This document shows, piece by piece, positions 63,910 through 64,000 of a DNA stretch of 64,000 bases. Both the position numbers and the translations under genes were made by a program. Within the stretch, counting starts at the first letter, position 1, and each line of letters begins with the position of its first letter. The notes under the pieces were generated by a model. It worked only from the letters and a program-made list of their open reading frames with translations, ran no database searches and had not been told where the DNA came from. Origin of the DNA: Corynebacterium hansenii. GTDB taxonomy: Bacteria > Actinomycetota > Actinomycetes > Mycobacteriales > Mycobacteriaceae. The stretch spans positions 2,108,001 to 2,172,000 of the forward strand of contig NZ_CP047211.1 in assembly GCF_030408795.1 (NCBI RefSeq), given 5' to 3'.

Positions 63910-64000
63910 ATGTTCAAGACCACGGACAACAAGATCGTCCTGGCACCCGACTTCGTTCACTCCCTGCTCGTCCAGCCCGTGACCACCGAATCCGTGGCAT
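63910..64000 (+). CDS. probable phage major capsid protein, truncated by window end
   Basis: Only 30 codons are present, beginning MFKTTDNKIVLAPDFVHSLL then VQPVTTESVA. The opening resembles HK97-fold major capsid proteins of actinobacterial elements, and the preceding gene looks like a scaffold. ATG 63910 has GAAAGGGG five bases upstream. In the 136-base gap before it TAGAAT (63771-63776) could be a -10, and GGGG/CCCC runs could form a leader hairpin. Confidence 0.6.
   Translation, partial: MFKTTDNKIVLAPDFVHSLLVQPVTTESVA

Larger units (their letters stand above)
56999..64000. mobile_element. integrated phage satellite or compact prophage, right end beyond window
   Basis: The element starts at the tRNA fragment and includes integrase, XRE repressor, operator, excisionase, ten small or replication-type genes in one tight plus-strand run, and a capsid-type gene at the window edge. 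The 5' genes overlap by 1-4 bases. No terminase, portal or protease gene appears before the capsid gene in the 7 kb seen. This order fits capsid-encoding satellites as well as a minimal prophage; the unseen part decides. Confidence 0.85.

Overview
The window is high-GC actinobacterial chromosome, most likely from a GC-rich Corynebacterium. The reasons are a homodimeric-type aceE, the gene order Nif3 / cobC / HAD / low-molecular-weight phosphatase / SURF1 / cobD / DUF3052 / aceE / ACP-like that I recall from Mycobacterium and Corynebacterium, GTG and TTG starts, a DtxR-type iron box, and a PPE-like protein paired with a lipoprotein. Species assignment is inference.

Layout. 1-7,030: conserved core genes (Nif3 family, cobC-like PLP enzyme, HAD phosphatase/PtkA-like, PtpA-like phosphatase, GtrA, SURF1, cobD, tRNA-Val, DUF3052). 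7,160-25,040 (minus): one overlapping operon for a yersiniabactin-type siderophore, made of an HMWP2-like NRPS, an HMWP1-like PKS/NRPS and two fused membrane/ATPase ABC half-transporters of the YbtPQ/IrtAB type. 25,040-31,410 (plus): a divergent flavoprotein with a CPYC disulfide but no clear NADPH motif, a DtxR box in the divergent promoter, and a four-gene SBP_bac_5 ABC importer. 31,630-40,060: aceE with a very strong terminator, the hen1-pnkp RNA-repair pair, an ACP-like protein lacking the pantetheine serine, and DUF3145. 40,560-46,270: lipoprotein plus PPE-like pair, serine hydrolase, dicarboxylate symporter with a candidate leader peptide and operator, DUF305 lipoprotein. 46,300-55,990: TRIC channel, DHA2 exporter, tRNA with CAT anticodon, ribokinase-like kinase, alpha/beta hydrolase, Baeyer-Villiger-type monooxygenase, PIN-PhoH ATPase, a frameshifted DUF1707/LiaF-like gene, and a 26-residue peptide gene. 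56,000-57,000: a long inverted repeat and a small two-gene membrane operon.

At 56,999 a 3' tRNA-Asn-like fragment marks the end of an integrated element that runs past the window. It carries integrase, XRE repressor, operator, excisionase, a tightly overlapped run of small genes with a DUF3631 ATPase and a WhiB protein, then a scaffold-like protein and the start of what looks like a major capsid gene. The absence of terminase and portal genes before the capsid suggests a capsid-encoding phage satellite or a very compact prophage.

The most interesting system is the siderophore assembly line: aryl-carrier/Cy/A/PCP/Cy/PCP followed by KS/AT/KR/ACP/Cy/PCP/Cy/PCP/TE. It has four cyclization domains and four PCPs but only one adenylation domain, no methyltransferase, and no aryl-acid ligase in the window. 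It therefore resembles yersiniabactin synthetase with one extra terminal thiazoline module.
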